This document shows, in pieces, positions 46,234-58,200 of a stretch of DNA of 64,000 nt. Origin of the DNA: Marisa cornuarietis (Eukaryota; Mollusca; Gastropoda; Architaenioglossa; Ampullariidae); NCBI GenBank assembly GCA_004794655.1, contig SMMW01000524.1:1-64000 (forward strand), read 5' to 3'. Both the position numbers and the translations under genes were made by a program. How positions within the stretch are numbered: position 1 is the first letter of the stretch; the number at the start of each line of letters is the position of its first letter. The notes beneath the pieces are model-generated. The model did no database searches. It was given only the letters and a program-made list of their open reading frames with translations, and was not told the DNA's origin.

Positions 46234-46530
46234 TTAAAGGTCTAGTGGTGAGCAAACTCTTTTTAATGACTGGATAGAGCTCAGTGTAAGATATTGTTTC
46301 CCCAAATCTGCGTGAATCCCTCATATTTACCTTGTGTTCTCAAAGTACTCGCCTACAAACATCCCCATGCACAGAGGTCACGTTTTGAACAGACCCGCCT
46401 AATTAACATACGTTTCCAGCTCTCCCATTGGCTGAGACGTTCACAACGTAAACGTCTCCATGTACAATCTTGACGTCTGTGTTGTTGACCTCTTCGACTT
46501 GACCTTTAAAGAATTGAATACGCTTACTGC
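46234..46530. mobile_element. TTAA-bounded MITE family, copy 2 (right end unclear)
   Basis: Starts TTAAAGGTCTAGTGGTGAGC, then GATAGAGCTCAGTGTAAGAT, matching the complemented right end of 35536-35954. The body shares GCTCTCCCATTGGCTGA and ACAACGTAA. The right inverted end is not recognisable, so this copy is truncated or diverged there. Confidence 0.7.
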
Positions 46531-47813
46531 GTTCTAAAATAAAACATATCAATCGACTGCGTGAATAGCTTTTCTAAAACCGTTGATAGTTAAACTTTAG
46601 AGCCTCATGATGATGTAGTTGCTGCTAACTTTGCATACTAAATCAAGTTTTGTGTCATTCCGTTCTCTTCAAAAGCGTGTGTTCCCCCCCCCCCTACCCC
46701 CAACACACACATCGTCTCCCCCGGATCGTGACATTTAACATCGATAACAGACGCAGCTTCCATCACTGTAATCAGGGGCCGCGATCTTGCGATCCATAAT
46801 GCAATCATGGCGGCTTCGATTTTGGGTGAGCAGCGACACTGGCATTTCCAGAAGGATGGCAGAGAAATACTGACATGTGTCATATGTTTTTCTACTGCCA
46901 GGTCTCTGATACGTCGACACGTGGAAAGCTGCTTAGGCTTTTTCCCCCTTATTCTTCTTTCTTCTAATGTCAGGTCCTGGAAATCTGAACAATAATATAG
47001 AAGCACGTATAGGAAATAACTGGTAATGCATGAAGACGTGCATAAGCCTCTGTATCTTTCTTCTATGCATACAAAAGTGTTCATAAATGCGAGAAATCGA
47101 ACTGACCTGCTCCCCACAAACATGACAAACCTGTCAGCATGTGACATCATAATATCTCAGCTTGTGATATTTTTGTTTTGTTTTTTCCTTTTCTTTCACC
47201 CATCCATAAATGCGCAGAGAACCCAGTGCAAATTTTACAACAGCTCACTGACTCAAAAAAGCAAAAATTGGAAAAATATAATAAACGGAAATTTAAGGAC
47301 ATCTATTCAAACCCTCCCACTGCTCAGCGCAAATGACATAAAAGGTACTACCGAACAAAGAGAAGAAAGAAAAGAGAAGAAATATTTTAATGTTCAGGTT
47401 CAGGTTAATGTTCAACGGTATTTTAATGTTCAGGTTAATGTTTTTGAAAAAACATACCCACCCCTAATTTTAAACATACTTGACCACAGTGGGATTTATT
47501 GTCCTTTTGTTCCCCACTTCAACCACAACGCATTATCAGCCTGAGAGAGGTCGAAGGCCATTCAGGCTGTGAGTTTAACGAGCTCTACTTGTCCTCTGCC
47601 AGCGAGTTGCCAAGTCTCTATGACCCCACCCACTTGTTATTTTCCTATTCCCTCTCCTCCCCTAACCCCCACCTATAATCTTCAGGTGTCGGCACTTTCA
47701 CAGATGTGTCAGTCGTCTTGTAGTATGTATTTTATGGCGAAAGAACTGTTTTGTTTAATCTGCCTTTTATCAGGTCGAGGTCTTTCAACCTCACAATAAA
47801 GTAGTAAAACATT
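46531..47813. other. Region without a recognised gene
   Basis: A poly-C tract lies at about 46686-46696. Two long open frames (46638-47150 minus and 47026-47544 plus) overlap, lack any known domain and look like chance. A small tandem of TTCAGGTTAATGTTC-type units lies at about 47388-47440. Confidence 0.45.
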
Positions 47814-48124
47814 CTGGGGTTGTAGCTATGAAGCGAGAGTAAGTCGTTTCCCCAGGGCAAAATGGGGAACACGAGGAAAAACGTCTGGTTTCCGAAGGTA
47901 GGAAGCGGTGTCCAGACCCTGGGGACACTACTTCATTTGTTTTTTTACCCGAGGGCACCTTTTCCACCGCTTTATCACTACGGCAATATGGATAATATTC
48001 CCTACTCCCCATGTATTTTCAAGATCAGGACACTGCGTTATAACTTCATAAACAAGACACTTGTCCGTGAGTTCCCCATGTTCCCCCAGGGCAACGACTT
48101 ACCCTCGGTTCATAACTACGGCTG
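47814..48124. mobile_element. MITE, long inverted ends (about 50 bp)
   Basis: Left GTAGCTATGAAGCGAGAGTA and complemented right GTAGTTATGAACCGAGGGTA continue into AGTCGTTTCCCCAGGG versus AGTCGTTGCCCTGGGG. The arms are thus about 50 bp at roughly 80 percent identity around a 310-bp element. Related ends sit in KLHL10 intron 3. The short open frames over it are not genes. Confidence 0.85.
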
Positions 48125-49279
48125 TGCTAAACACATTGTTCAATTTGTAAAAACTTCGATACAAAAATCAGTCCTATAAAGTACTTCAAAAAGAACTCTT
48201 CCTACTACTATAAACGTAAATCTTTACAACCAAATGACCTCTCTTTTCTTGCCTTCAGGATAGCTGACCCTTTCTATCCTTTCATTCCTTATAGGTCCTT
48301 CTTACCTTTTTCTGCGCTGAACTGGGGGTAAGCCCAATCATATATCAAGTATCAACAGGTAAAACCTTACGGACCACATCTCATTTGACAGACATCGTCT
48401 CTCACGTTATAAATGCTGACAAACACTGTATACAATTACATACAAATGAAGTAGACAAACATGACATTTCACCCCACACAGGTAAAGCACCTGTTTACAA
48501 AATGGGCGGCTCGTGCACCACGGGCTTCACCCACACGGGGCAGCTCTGAGGTCGCCTTCTTCGAACATCACATTTACTAATATTTCCTCTAATATATTAA
48601 CTACTTTTATTAGCTACTCTGTCCCAAATACCCTTATTTGCTGCACTGTCACAAATGGTTTGTTGTGAGGGTGCAGATGTATTTTCTCTGAGGTGACGAA
48701 TACCCTCCTCTTCGCTCCGATGTTCCAAATACCCGTATTCGCTCTGATGTCCTACATAACTTTATTTATTTGACGGTCGAGCCTCTCGCTTGGATTCGCT
48801 TGCCCCACCCATGCCCTCTCACCCCAAGGCCGGCGCTGTTTCGTGGGAAGAGCTTTTTCCCCCCACTTCCATCCATGTTTACTACATGGTTCTTCGCCTT
48901 ATATATATATTTTTTTAAATTATTTTTAGACCTCTCGTCTTACCCACATGGGAGGGTTGGGCCAGTGCCATTGCTGTTCTTGTGGCTTACTTTCACCCCG
49001 AACAAAGGAAACAAAAAGGGTCCGTCTGACAGGCTGATTTTGCGTGCAGATAACCTAAGGTATGCCACCCGTGACAGTACTGACAACACAATAAATATCA
49101 GATAAAGTCACAGGATTAAAAAAATAACTATCAAAACATTCGTACTTTGAACTTGTCATTTGTCAGAACTTGCAATAACACACTCACGTATCAGCACTAC
49201 TCAAAAAACAAGACATGTAAGCAAGTAGCAATCAGAATTTAGAGAAAGTCAGCGAGATAGAGAAAGACAATGTATTCTA
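48125..49279. other. Region without a recognised gene
   Basis: Several imperfect phrases of the type CCCAAATACCC...TTCGCTC(T/C)GATGT recur at about 48625-48750. No element ends or coding motif were recognised. Confidence 0.4.
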
Positions 49280-49340
49280 AAATCATCATCATCATCATTC
49301 CTTGCTACCCCTCGAGGAGCATAGGGCCACAAGTGTTCTA
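49280..49340 (-). mobile_element. LINE 3' end with (ATG)n tail
   Basis: The minus strand reads GTGGCCCTATGCTCCTCGAG, then GGGGTAGCAAGGA and (ATG)n. The GGCCCTATGCTCC core is shared with the 3' end of the RTE-like LINE at 1760. Only the tail is present, a dead-on-arrival insertion. Confidence 0.6.
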
Positions 49341-49783
49341 AACTAGCTAACACGAGTGAGGAAAATTCACAGCGTATAGAGAAACTTGCACAACAAACAA
49401 CACCACTGCGATCCCTTAATGATAATAATTATTATTATGTCAGGAGAACCGTGTCCCATGAGGATGGCTGAAGCTGCAACTTTATTCTCCACTAATGGCA
49501 AACTGCTTCTATCTCATCGAGGTCTTTCCACGCCAAAGGTTTTCCTCTTTTTTTAACCCGTTAAAATCACGATGCCTAGTAGTACAGGATCTGTGTCTAC
49601 AGTTTACTTGAGTTTGAAAAACTTTCTTTTTCTATGACTGCGGTTTTTTTTAACATGGATGGCCCCCATCCTCAACTTAAAGGAAAAGAAACATCAGAAT
49701 TTCTAAAACACGACAAATTCTGATACAGGAGTGTTTGATACAGTGTTTACATGCGTGTGTCTGTGTTTCAGCGTGCACATGCA

Positions 49784-49786
<3 letters not shown>

Positions 49787-49831
<45 letters not shown>
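49787..49831. repeat. (TG)n microsatellite
   Basis: A pure TG run of about 22 units. Confidence 0.95.
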
Positions 49832-49834
<3 letters not shown>

Positions 49835-50511
49835 CCATAAGGAATACAGACAAGGAAGTATATATATATCAATTTATAAGAAAATGAAAAAATTTAGACC
49901 AGAACAGCTGTCGCCAGAAACTGCACACGTCGTTGCCCAACACCGCTGTGACCAACAACTACAGACATCTTTGACTCCAGCCAAGTGCATTTAGTGAACT
50001 CGTCCAAAGCTCTGAGCTATTAGCTGTAACATCTTTGTGTACATCAGTCGTCGTGAAAGAAATGCAAATTGTTTGGTACAAAAGGAATTTATCCGCCCCA
50101 CAAACACCCCCTTGTACAAAGTGCTGATAGTGTCGTCTGCCGAGGACATCGCTATTTCGTGTGCTGACTTGGGACCTGGCGTTGTACTGGATCTGTGCCG
50201 TGTAAAGAAACTCACCCAACCCTACCTTGTGTCAAAGCCAAAGGTTAGTTGTAAAGACGAGTTCAAGAGTTCAAAGTCTATGCCAAAAAATGAACGAGCT
50301 ATGTTTAGAGGACGCATGGGAACTTTTCTTTTTTAACAGGTGATTTTTTTTGAAACCTTTTCACGAAAACGTCCACAGGTAAACAGCAAAGGTGGCCAGA
50401 AGATCTTGGCTGATACGTCACACGTGGGATACGTCTCCTGCTGCACGGGAGTTAAGATAGAAGGTAGATGAGAAAGGGATTAGAGTAGTAAAAAAAAAAA
50501 AAGGAGGCAGT

Positions 50512-50579
<68 letters not shown>

Positions 50580-51039
50580 TCTCTTTCTCTCTCAGACATA
50601 CTCTCACTCTCTCTCACACACAAGAGAGATGAGAGATAAAAGCGGCAGGTTCTGTGCTATTAGTACCTGCGATCATGATGACGAAGAGAGTGACAGTGTC
50701 TTTGTCAACGAGATAAAATGTGACATATCAGCACTCGGCTCTCAAACGACGAGAATAAAAACCTTGCGACTTTAAGTCACGTGACACGTCTCACGGTGAT
50801 CGAGGCACGTGCGGCGCGAACACACTCACTGCGCTCCGTGGCACTTGTTAAACACACAACACTGTCTTCCTTACTGCTTGCCATCTGGGGACAAGCAGCG
50901 TAAGACGGACCATTTAAACCACATATCTGTTTTAAACTCTGGATCCTGTATCTTCAAAACCACGGATCTTTGCGCCGTCAACGAGACTTTTTTTTCAAAT
51001 CAGGGTTCAAGCCATGGATCTTCAAACCACACATTTTAA
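49832..51039. other. Region without a recognised gene; long (CA)n
   Basis: (CA)n at about 50514-50577 is followed by TCTC-rich sequence. Open frames on both strands at 49959-50336 have no recognisable domain. Confidence 0.5.
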
Positions 51040-51195
51040 GTTTTCAGTAAAGGATCTTGAAACTAAGGATCTTCAAGCAACGGATCTTCAAACTGCATCT
51101 TAAAACCATGGATCTTTCAAATAGGTCTTCAGATCACGGACCATCGGACTACTTCTTCAAATCACAGATCTTCGGACAATAGGAGGGATCTTTAA
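50930..51195. repeat. Degenerate repeat based on GGATCTTCAAACCA
   Basis: Phrases such as ATGGATCTTCAAACCACA, AAGGATCTTCAAGCAACG, CGGATCTTCAAACTGC and ATGGATCTTTCAAATAGG recur at least eight times with 15-30 bp spacing. The copies are too diverged for a clean period. Confidence 0.7.
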
Positions 51196-51403
51196 ACTCC
51201 CGATTTTTAAACCTAGGCGCACGCGCTTTGTTGCCTGATAAACAAACGCTAGCCAAACGCAGGCCACAGCAGGAACAGAATAAGGGCAGACAAACAGTCT
51301 TCAGGGTACAGAAATACACGAAAATACTCCAGACTGACGTTCATTGACCAGCTTTCTGGGGTCAATCGATGACCGTCCAGTGCCCTGTGCTTTCGGGTTG
51401 CAC

Positions 51404-51438
<35 letters not shown>

Positions 51439-52469
51439 AAGTGATGGAAATAGGGGTGAGACTGGGAGGTCTAAGTCAAGGCAAGCCTCTTCCATTGCAT
51501 CTGGTCACGTGATATTACAGAAATTCGATTGCCGCTTGGCTCATGGATTTCAACAACCGAGGAAATTATTTCAAAGAGATGATTGTGATCGAGCCTAAAC
51601 CTTCGTGAGACGTATTGTAAGCGATCCTCGTGACCTGCAGTACAACCTGTTGAGCAAAATTATAAAATTAATGAGCATAATTACAATCATACATCAAAAG
51701 TTAGAGACGACGCATAACTTAAGAGATTTCTTATAATATTGGAGACTAAAAAATTCGTTAGCGATTTCACATGAGAGACTTCGAATAAGGGTCTACCCGT
51801 AACATTACACATTTGGACTGTAAGCATTTCAGTAACAGAGACGTAGCAGGAGAAACTTTCAATAATACTTTGCAAGCCAGATTTCCTTAAACTTACGAAC
51901 TTCTATAAAGTCCGCCTGTCTATCCCTCTCAACACCTTTAATGAGGCTTTGCTGTGAGAATTTTGTCGAGCGTACTAACTGGCTTACGGCCAGCTAATTA
52001 GATTAACTGTACAATACAGTTAGACTTCTGCTCACCTGCCGAGTGCGTTTATACCGAGCTAAGCAAGCTTTTGTCAGCATTCAATGTCAGTGTAGAATAG
52101 TTTTGTTATCATCGGCTTGATAAGGAGAGGACGTTGCGTCGTGAATTTATTTCTTTAATTTAGAAAAGTTCACCTGGATAGACCTCCCTGAAGGACACAG
52201 CCAATGTGATAGCGTTGAGGATATTCTAAGGAGGATGGTTGGACAATTGACAAGCCAACATTTGTGACATCATGAAAAAAAACGAGGTCTTGACTTGTTT
52301 CCCATGACCCCATGTAAGAACGACAATGTTTAACGGCGTATATCTCCGTGCAAAGAACATAATGTTTCGTTCAGGCTTTTTGGCTACTGTGAATGACTTC
52401 AACCTATTCATTTGAAAACGGTTTCGCGCTTGTGTTGGCCTCTTAACTACAGAACTGCATGGCAACAGT
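51196..52469. other. Region without a recognised gene
   Basis: A (TG)n-(GA)n tract lies at about 51405-51438. Nothing else could be supported. Confidence 0.45.
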
Positions 52470-52668
52470 CTGGGGCCAGTTGCACAACACCTTTCTAATT
52501 TTAAACACTTTTAAGTCTTAACTCTATTTTTGTTTAAGTCTGACTTTCCGCCCTGTCAGTACAATTTTTTGTATATTCTTGTGCAATGCATCTAAATGGC
52601 TAAGAAGAGATTTTGCTTTTTTAGAACAGTTTTAAGGTACCAGAAACGTGTTGTGCAACTGGCCCCTG
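52470..52668. mobile_element. MITE with CAGTTGCACAACAC ends, copy 2
   Basis: Near-perfect inverted ends: left GGGGCCAGTTGCACAACAC, right (complemented) GGGGCCAGTTGCACAACAC. The body matches 43713-43983 in the opposite orientation but is about 70 bp shorter, lacking part of one side. No coding capacity. Confidence 0.9.
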
Positions 52669-53959
52669 GTAGATAAGAAAGTCTGGTCTGTGAAACGGGA
52701 ACCAATTTTTCCTTTAAAAGTACGAGCGGACAATCGCTTTAAAGACCTATCTTCGGAAGACCGAGAGTGCAGAGTCAGCACTGAATGTTGTTTAAGACAT
52801 TCCTGTTCATTTGAACATAAGACATTAGATGTTAATTTTATTTATTTGCTCCTTGGGTGTGTGGAGAAATTGACATGCACCAAAAACAGTCCACCCATTT
52901 CCTCTAATAAATACTGATTAAATGTACAAAAAAATTAATAAAAGGAGAACATAATAATGAAACTAAAGGATGGCAATGATGGTACAACATTAACATGGCT
53001 TTTTACTTGGATAGCCAAAGTGGTGTCACGCAAAAATGGATTCCCATGAAATAAATGCTTCTTCCTTCTTGTTGTCGGTTCGAGAAGTAATTTCATGCGC
53101 TGGCACGTTGGGAGAGAAGTTTTCTCCACTCAAATTTAAACTTGCTCACAGTTACAAATTGGCCCACCCATCAAAAGTTTAAAACTTCGTAAGCTCGCAG
53201 GTATCGCTAGACCACCCGTTTGTCGGGGAGATAGGGTGACTAAGTCTTCTGATAACGAGCAGACAAGCTTCTCCAACCTAGAAGGTAGGAAGAAAATAGC
53301 AAAGAAAGAACATGCCTACGTGACGCTTGGCTTGAAATGTCTGAGGCCATGACCTCGAGTAGGCGGCAGTCAGCTGACCTGTAAGCTTTGACACGGACCT
53401 GTATTTACCTGAAATCTCCGGTCTGTCTCGTCGTCAACATTTAGTCCAGTGCTTATGCTCTTGACACCATGTTTGTTGACCCAGTTTCTCTTCTCACAAT
53501 TGTCTCTCTTGGACTACTTCTTCAGCAATAAAGAGTCGGCATAGTTAAGCACATTCTTTCTCATTCTCTCATACAAAAACACAGTCGGCGGTAAAGCTGT
53601 CCTTCGCGCCATTTTGTGCGGGTTTTCGACTGACGAGATATCGAGTGAAAAGCTTTTTCGGACTTCGTTCGTCAACCGACATGCCTCTGGGTCTAGACAA
53701 AAGAACCGGCTCACCGGCTGTCACTGTCGTTTCGATGCTTCATATATTTAGACTTTGCTACATCCACAGATTATCCTGTCTGTAAGAAAGGAAATTTCTG
53801 CTGAGGACAGGAAATGTGACAGACGGACCCACAGGGTACAAAGAGGTTGACGAGCGTGGTCACAGGCGTGGTCACAATGAATGTCAGACCTCCCCTCGCC
53901 GAGTCTCTCAAGAGGCGGGCTGGAGAATGAGAAACGTATAGGACGTATTTGCACGGGTC
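52669..53959. other. Region without a recognised gene
   Basis: No domain, RNA or element end was recognised on either strand. Confidence 0.4.
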
Positions 53960-54315
53960 TCATATTTTCAGGGATGCCAAGAAACGAGTACATATAATGC
54001 CAATCAAAGATACCGATTAATGTTCCCGCACAGCGCCAATCAGAAGCGCCGAGAAATGTACCCCCAAACGCAAGAGAAGTCAAAGAGAGAAGTTCACAAA
54101 ATCCCAATCAGACATACAAAGAAAGGTCCTAATGCCAGAGATGCCAAGAATGTGCCCACGTAATGCCGGTCAGAGATGCCGAGAATGTGCCCACGTAATG
54201 CCGGTCAGAGATGCCGAGAATGTGCCCACGTAATGCCGGTCAGAGATGCCAAGAATGTGCCCACATAATGCCAGTCAGAGATGCCGAGAATGTGCCCACA
54301 TAATGCCAGTCAAAC
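53960..54315. repeat. 35-bp minisatellite
   Basis: The unit GATGCCGAGAATGTGCCCAC plus GTAATGCCGGTCAGA repeats about five times between 54138 and 54312. More diverged copies (ATGCCAAGAAACGAGTACAT and so on) extend back to about 53970. Copies become more uniform to the right, as expected of recent unequal exchange at one edge. Confidence 0.88.
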
Positions 54316-54436
54316 GCACCAAGAAACGCGCCTGTGTAAAAGCCAGGTTTTACCGTTAGGCGAACTAGACAGCTGAGGTGGGAGGTGATGCAGAGATGAT
54401 CTGCGCCGTTTTTGTTGTTTTTTTTTAGGTGACGAA

Positions 54437-54615
54437 TGATAGTAAGACATTGTGGACATGGTTACCGTGGAGCGGACAGCGCCCAAACCCTGAGTCTGGT
54501 GGTTCGATACCCGTGTGGCACAGCGAATGTGGCTCACCAGTCGGCCCAGCTCTTGGGTCCCCAACTTCATAAAAGGCTGGGGAAAGGTCAAACGGGAGAG
54601 GGAGAGAAGGTGTGA
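54437..54615 (+). repeat. tRNA-derived SINE
   Basis: GTGGTTCGATACCCGTGTGG has a B-box core (GGTTCGATACC) after a head with CATGGTTACCGTGG. A body containing CCAGTCGGCCCAGCTCTTGG and AAAGGCTGGGGAAAGGTCA follows. It is related in layout to the copies at 62527-62885. Confidence 0.7.
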
Positions 54616-54911
54616 ACACCTCACCCTCCCACAATAACCTAAAACAAATACGGTACGAAATTTACCTTTTACATGATTTTGTATAATGTAAATTACAGCT
54701 GCATAAAACATGTTCATTTCACACTTCTAGATGTTAATTCTTTAAACAATGCAGGCAGCCTTCTTAATGACAGAGTTATGTCGCGTCGTTCAGTCAACAG
54801 TTCCTTGTGTTCAAACACACATTCCTATTGAAATAAAACAAACCATTAAAAACTACTTTCTTAAACTTCTGGTAAGTTGTCGGCTAGACAGCATAAGTAA
54901 CGAGATCGACA

Positions 54912-55262
54912 AATGTGATTGAGACAGATGTGATTGAGACAGATGTGATTGAGACAGATGTGATTGAGAAAAATGTGATTGAGACAGATGTGATTGAGAA
55001 AAATGTGATTGAGACAGATGTGACTGAGACAGATGTGATTGAGAAAAATGTGATTGAGACAGATGTGATTGAGAAAATGTGATTGAGACAGATGTGACTG
55101 AGACAGATGTGATTGAGAAAAATGTGATTGAGACAGATGTGATGGAGACAGATGTGATTGAGAAAAATGTGATTGAGACAGATGTGATGGAGACAGATGT
55201 GATGGAGAAAAATGTGATTGAGACAGATGTGATGGAGACAGATGTGATTGAGAAAGATGCGG
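54912..55262. repeat. 15-bp minisatellite, about 23 copies, open in several frames
   Basis: Units alternate between GATGTGATTGAGACA and AATGTGATTGAGAAA types. Because the period is a multiple of three and lacks stops, it yields long open frames on both strands (IETDVIEKNV; or SITSVSITFF on the other strand). One unit is a base short near 55072, which breaks the frame. Confidence 0.93.
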
Positions 55263-58200
55263 AAGCCGTACTTTGAACGACAGTTATAAAGGCAGTTAGT
55301 ACCATCTAGCACGATAACGTCTGTTCTCATCTTTCGCCTTCTGTTTCCTCTCTTACTCTGTCCACGTATTGCCCTTCCTCCCTCTTTCCATTAGTTGTAA
55401 GGAGTGTACACGTGTTCAGAGAGAAAGGTGCATTGAGCAGTTATATGTGATAAGAACATTTCTGTACAAGTGATTGTCTCGGATAAAAAAAACACAGTTA
55501 TGCGTAAATAAAGAAGCTCGCTATTCGCGTAAAATGTTTATTCTTTTATTTCCACTTGGTTTTTTTTGTAATTAATCTGTTTGAAAAAGAAACATGAAGT
55601 ACAGATTTCGATAAATCTTTTTTTGCAATATGCAGGTCTCATGTTATCATTAGGTGAACTCAGCAACTGCTTGGAACGCAAGCACTGAGGCGTCAGGGGT
55701 CAGGGGTGCAGAGGTGTTTCTTTTAATCGACAAATCGCTTATTGTTTGTACACGAAACACAATATTTTGAATAATAACCATCATGTCACATATAAAAGAA
55801 ATGCAAACAAATGTAAATAAGCAGGTTGGAACAAAATTATTACCAGTAAATTCGTTGCGCGTTTATCACTAAAGCCAGAACAGTTGTTCAATTACCAACT
55901 TTTTTCCACCCGACGCCAGAGGAATTACCGAACAGTTTACTTAAAGGAGAAGGCAAGTCAAATGCTAATTTAAGCTTAAATGATAGAGATCGATGTTTTA
56001 ACCCATGCCTGATCAAAATTTCGGGTTGCAAAACGAGCGCTTACTTACAATCCCGTCTTAAACAGACTCAACGACAGCCGTAATATGTGTTGACTCTTTC
56101 GGGGAAGAAAACAAAATGACTCCAATCGGAGACGTTGGACAAGAAAAGTTTTCCAGCGATGTTGAAATAGTGTCAGCAGTTAACGGTGGACACACTTGAC
56201 GAGAAGCGTTGAGTTTTGCTGCGGTACTGTTACCAGTTTTGCTTGCGACCTTTATTTATAGCTTGTAATGTGAGTGAAAACTTTGCACTCGGTGCCAAGG
56301 CTTCGTTTACGAGGAATGTAAACCCACTTGACTCGTTTGTGTGGTTCCTCTTAAAAGCAGGGTGTGTGCGGATCCCTGGTTTTGTGTGCGAAGATCTGCA
56401 CAAACTCTACCCCCATCTCAACGCAAGTTACGTCCCCTACTAAACTAAAAAAAAATCTCTCTCACTCACTCACTCACATACACACACACAATGACATTCT
56501 TCTATTTTTTTTTCTCATGGATATTATACGCCTGGCAACTTCTTTCACAAAGATTGCCGTGTCCAAACATGCTGTCGCTACATTGAACCTGTCACAGTTT
56601 GACTTTATCCTCTGTGACTTCAGTATTTGTGCTGCTTTTCATCATTGTACTCTGAACATCACTTCACCCTCACAAATCGCCGTTGTAACGACCTCCCCAC
56701 CCACCCCCCAACTTACGAGACTGAGTTTGCTGTCGTGAGTGACGGTTTAAGTGACGTCGTTCGAAAACACAACGGGGTGGCCTCGTTAGCCCTCCTAAGA
56801 CTTGCGCTGTAGATGTGATTGTAAGTAAACGATACAGTTGCAGACCAAAGATGTGCTCGCGTATGATTGAGCACATTAGTAACCATCATTTAAGCACAGC
56901 CTGCCGTGTGTGCGTTACCCTTTAACTAAACTTAAGACAGCTTTTATAAGGTAATATGAAGTTGCTTCAAATTTAGAGAAAACCAATGCGAAAAGGAATC
57001 GAAAACACAAAAGGAAGAGCGCACACGTGCAAGGCGCAAGAATGGAAGTAATACAGACCTGAGGCGGCGACGACTGATGGATAGATGCAGGGTTGAACAG
57101 AAGGATACCCCGGTACAACTGTCCTGTATGTTAAGCCGTGGCTGCACCTATGTGCTACGACGACAACCGAGGGAAACAGCCTTTTCTACGTCGTGCACTC
57201 ACGTCGCTGTCTGTCTAATTTGACGTCGGTTCGACCCACCACTACAGCCACCGTGTCGTCGCGAAGCGCCCCTTCCTGAGGTGACTGCAGAAGGTATAGC
57301 TGAACGAGAGCTAGACAAAAGGTGCACCGATTCATCCAAGTTAAACGATAGATACGTATTTGATAGATAAACACGTATGGCATAAACATTACTGCGTTTA
57401 TTTTTATTAATGTCCATTTAATGTCCATTTACTTGTATATTCTCTTGATGATTCATCAGACTTTCTGCAGTTATAATGAGTGTTCACTGAACTGAAAACC
57501 TTTAGCATCCATTTAGGTATAATGAAAAAAATAGGCAAAAATTTAGATTTCCTGTGTCAGCAAAAAATGCCAGTGAATGCATCATTTGAAAACTTCAAAC
57601 GTAGCCTTTTATAATAAAATTTTAATATTCGAACTAAGAGGCAAAAGTTTAGGCTTATAATGTCAGCATGAAAGTAATGTCTGGAAAAAATTAAGCTTAT
57701 CGTTTGAAAAAATCGAAGAGACATCCCCTTTTACAAAGTACCTACATTTCTAATTATATGAACCAGGACTTTAAAAAAAAATCCCTCAGAATCCTCAGTA
57801 CATTGTTTTGGAATGGGTCTCGTTCACAAATCGACTTTCGCCTCCATGAGATACAAAGCTAACTCATCTAACTTATTGCGATGTGTACGGATTCCAAATG
57901 GTTTATATATATATACACACACGCATATTTTGGAAGCATTTCGTAGCTGTCCTGCCCCTTCAAGACTTGTTCCATCCAACAGTCGAGATCACACCGCGCA
58001 TTCATTTACAAATTTTTGCTCCTTCACTCGACAAGGGGTGAACGGGGTGGTATTTCCCAGTCAAGGATCCGTTTTCTGTGTATAACGTCAGCTGTCATAC
58101 AGACTACGAGGGTAGAGTGTGCACAGCACAGCTGGGGCCGCTTCCACCCCTTCCGTCACCCGGGTGCACTTCGGAGAAACAAGAAAACAGGTTACAAAGT

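Noticed and set aside
46638..47150. 170-codon minus-strand frame
   Set aside because: No recognisable domain, overlaps an opposite-strand frame of equal length, and includes a poly-G/Gly run from a mononucleotide tract.
47026..47544. 172-codon plus-strand frame
   Set aside because: Composition is that of AT-rich intergenic DNA, with no domain; it contains a small direct repeat (FNVQV).
54853..55330. Three long frames of repeated IETDV / SITSV
   Set aside because: Consequence of the 15-bp tandem repeat; a 14-bp unit breaks the frame.
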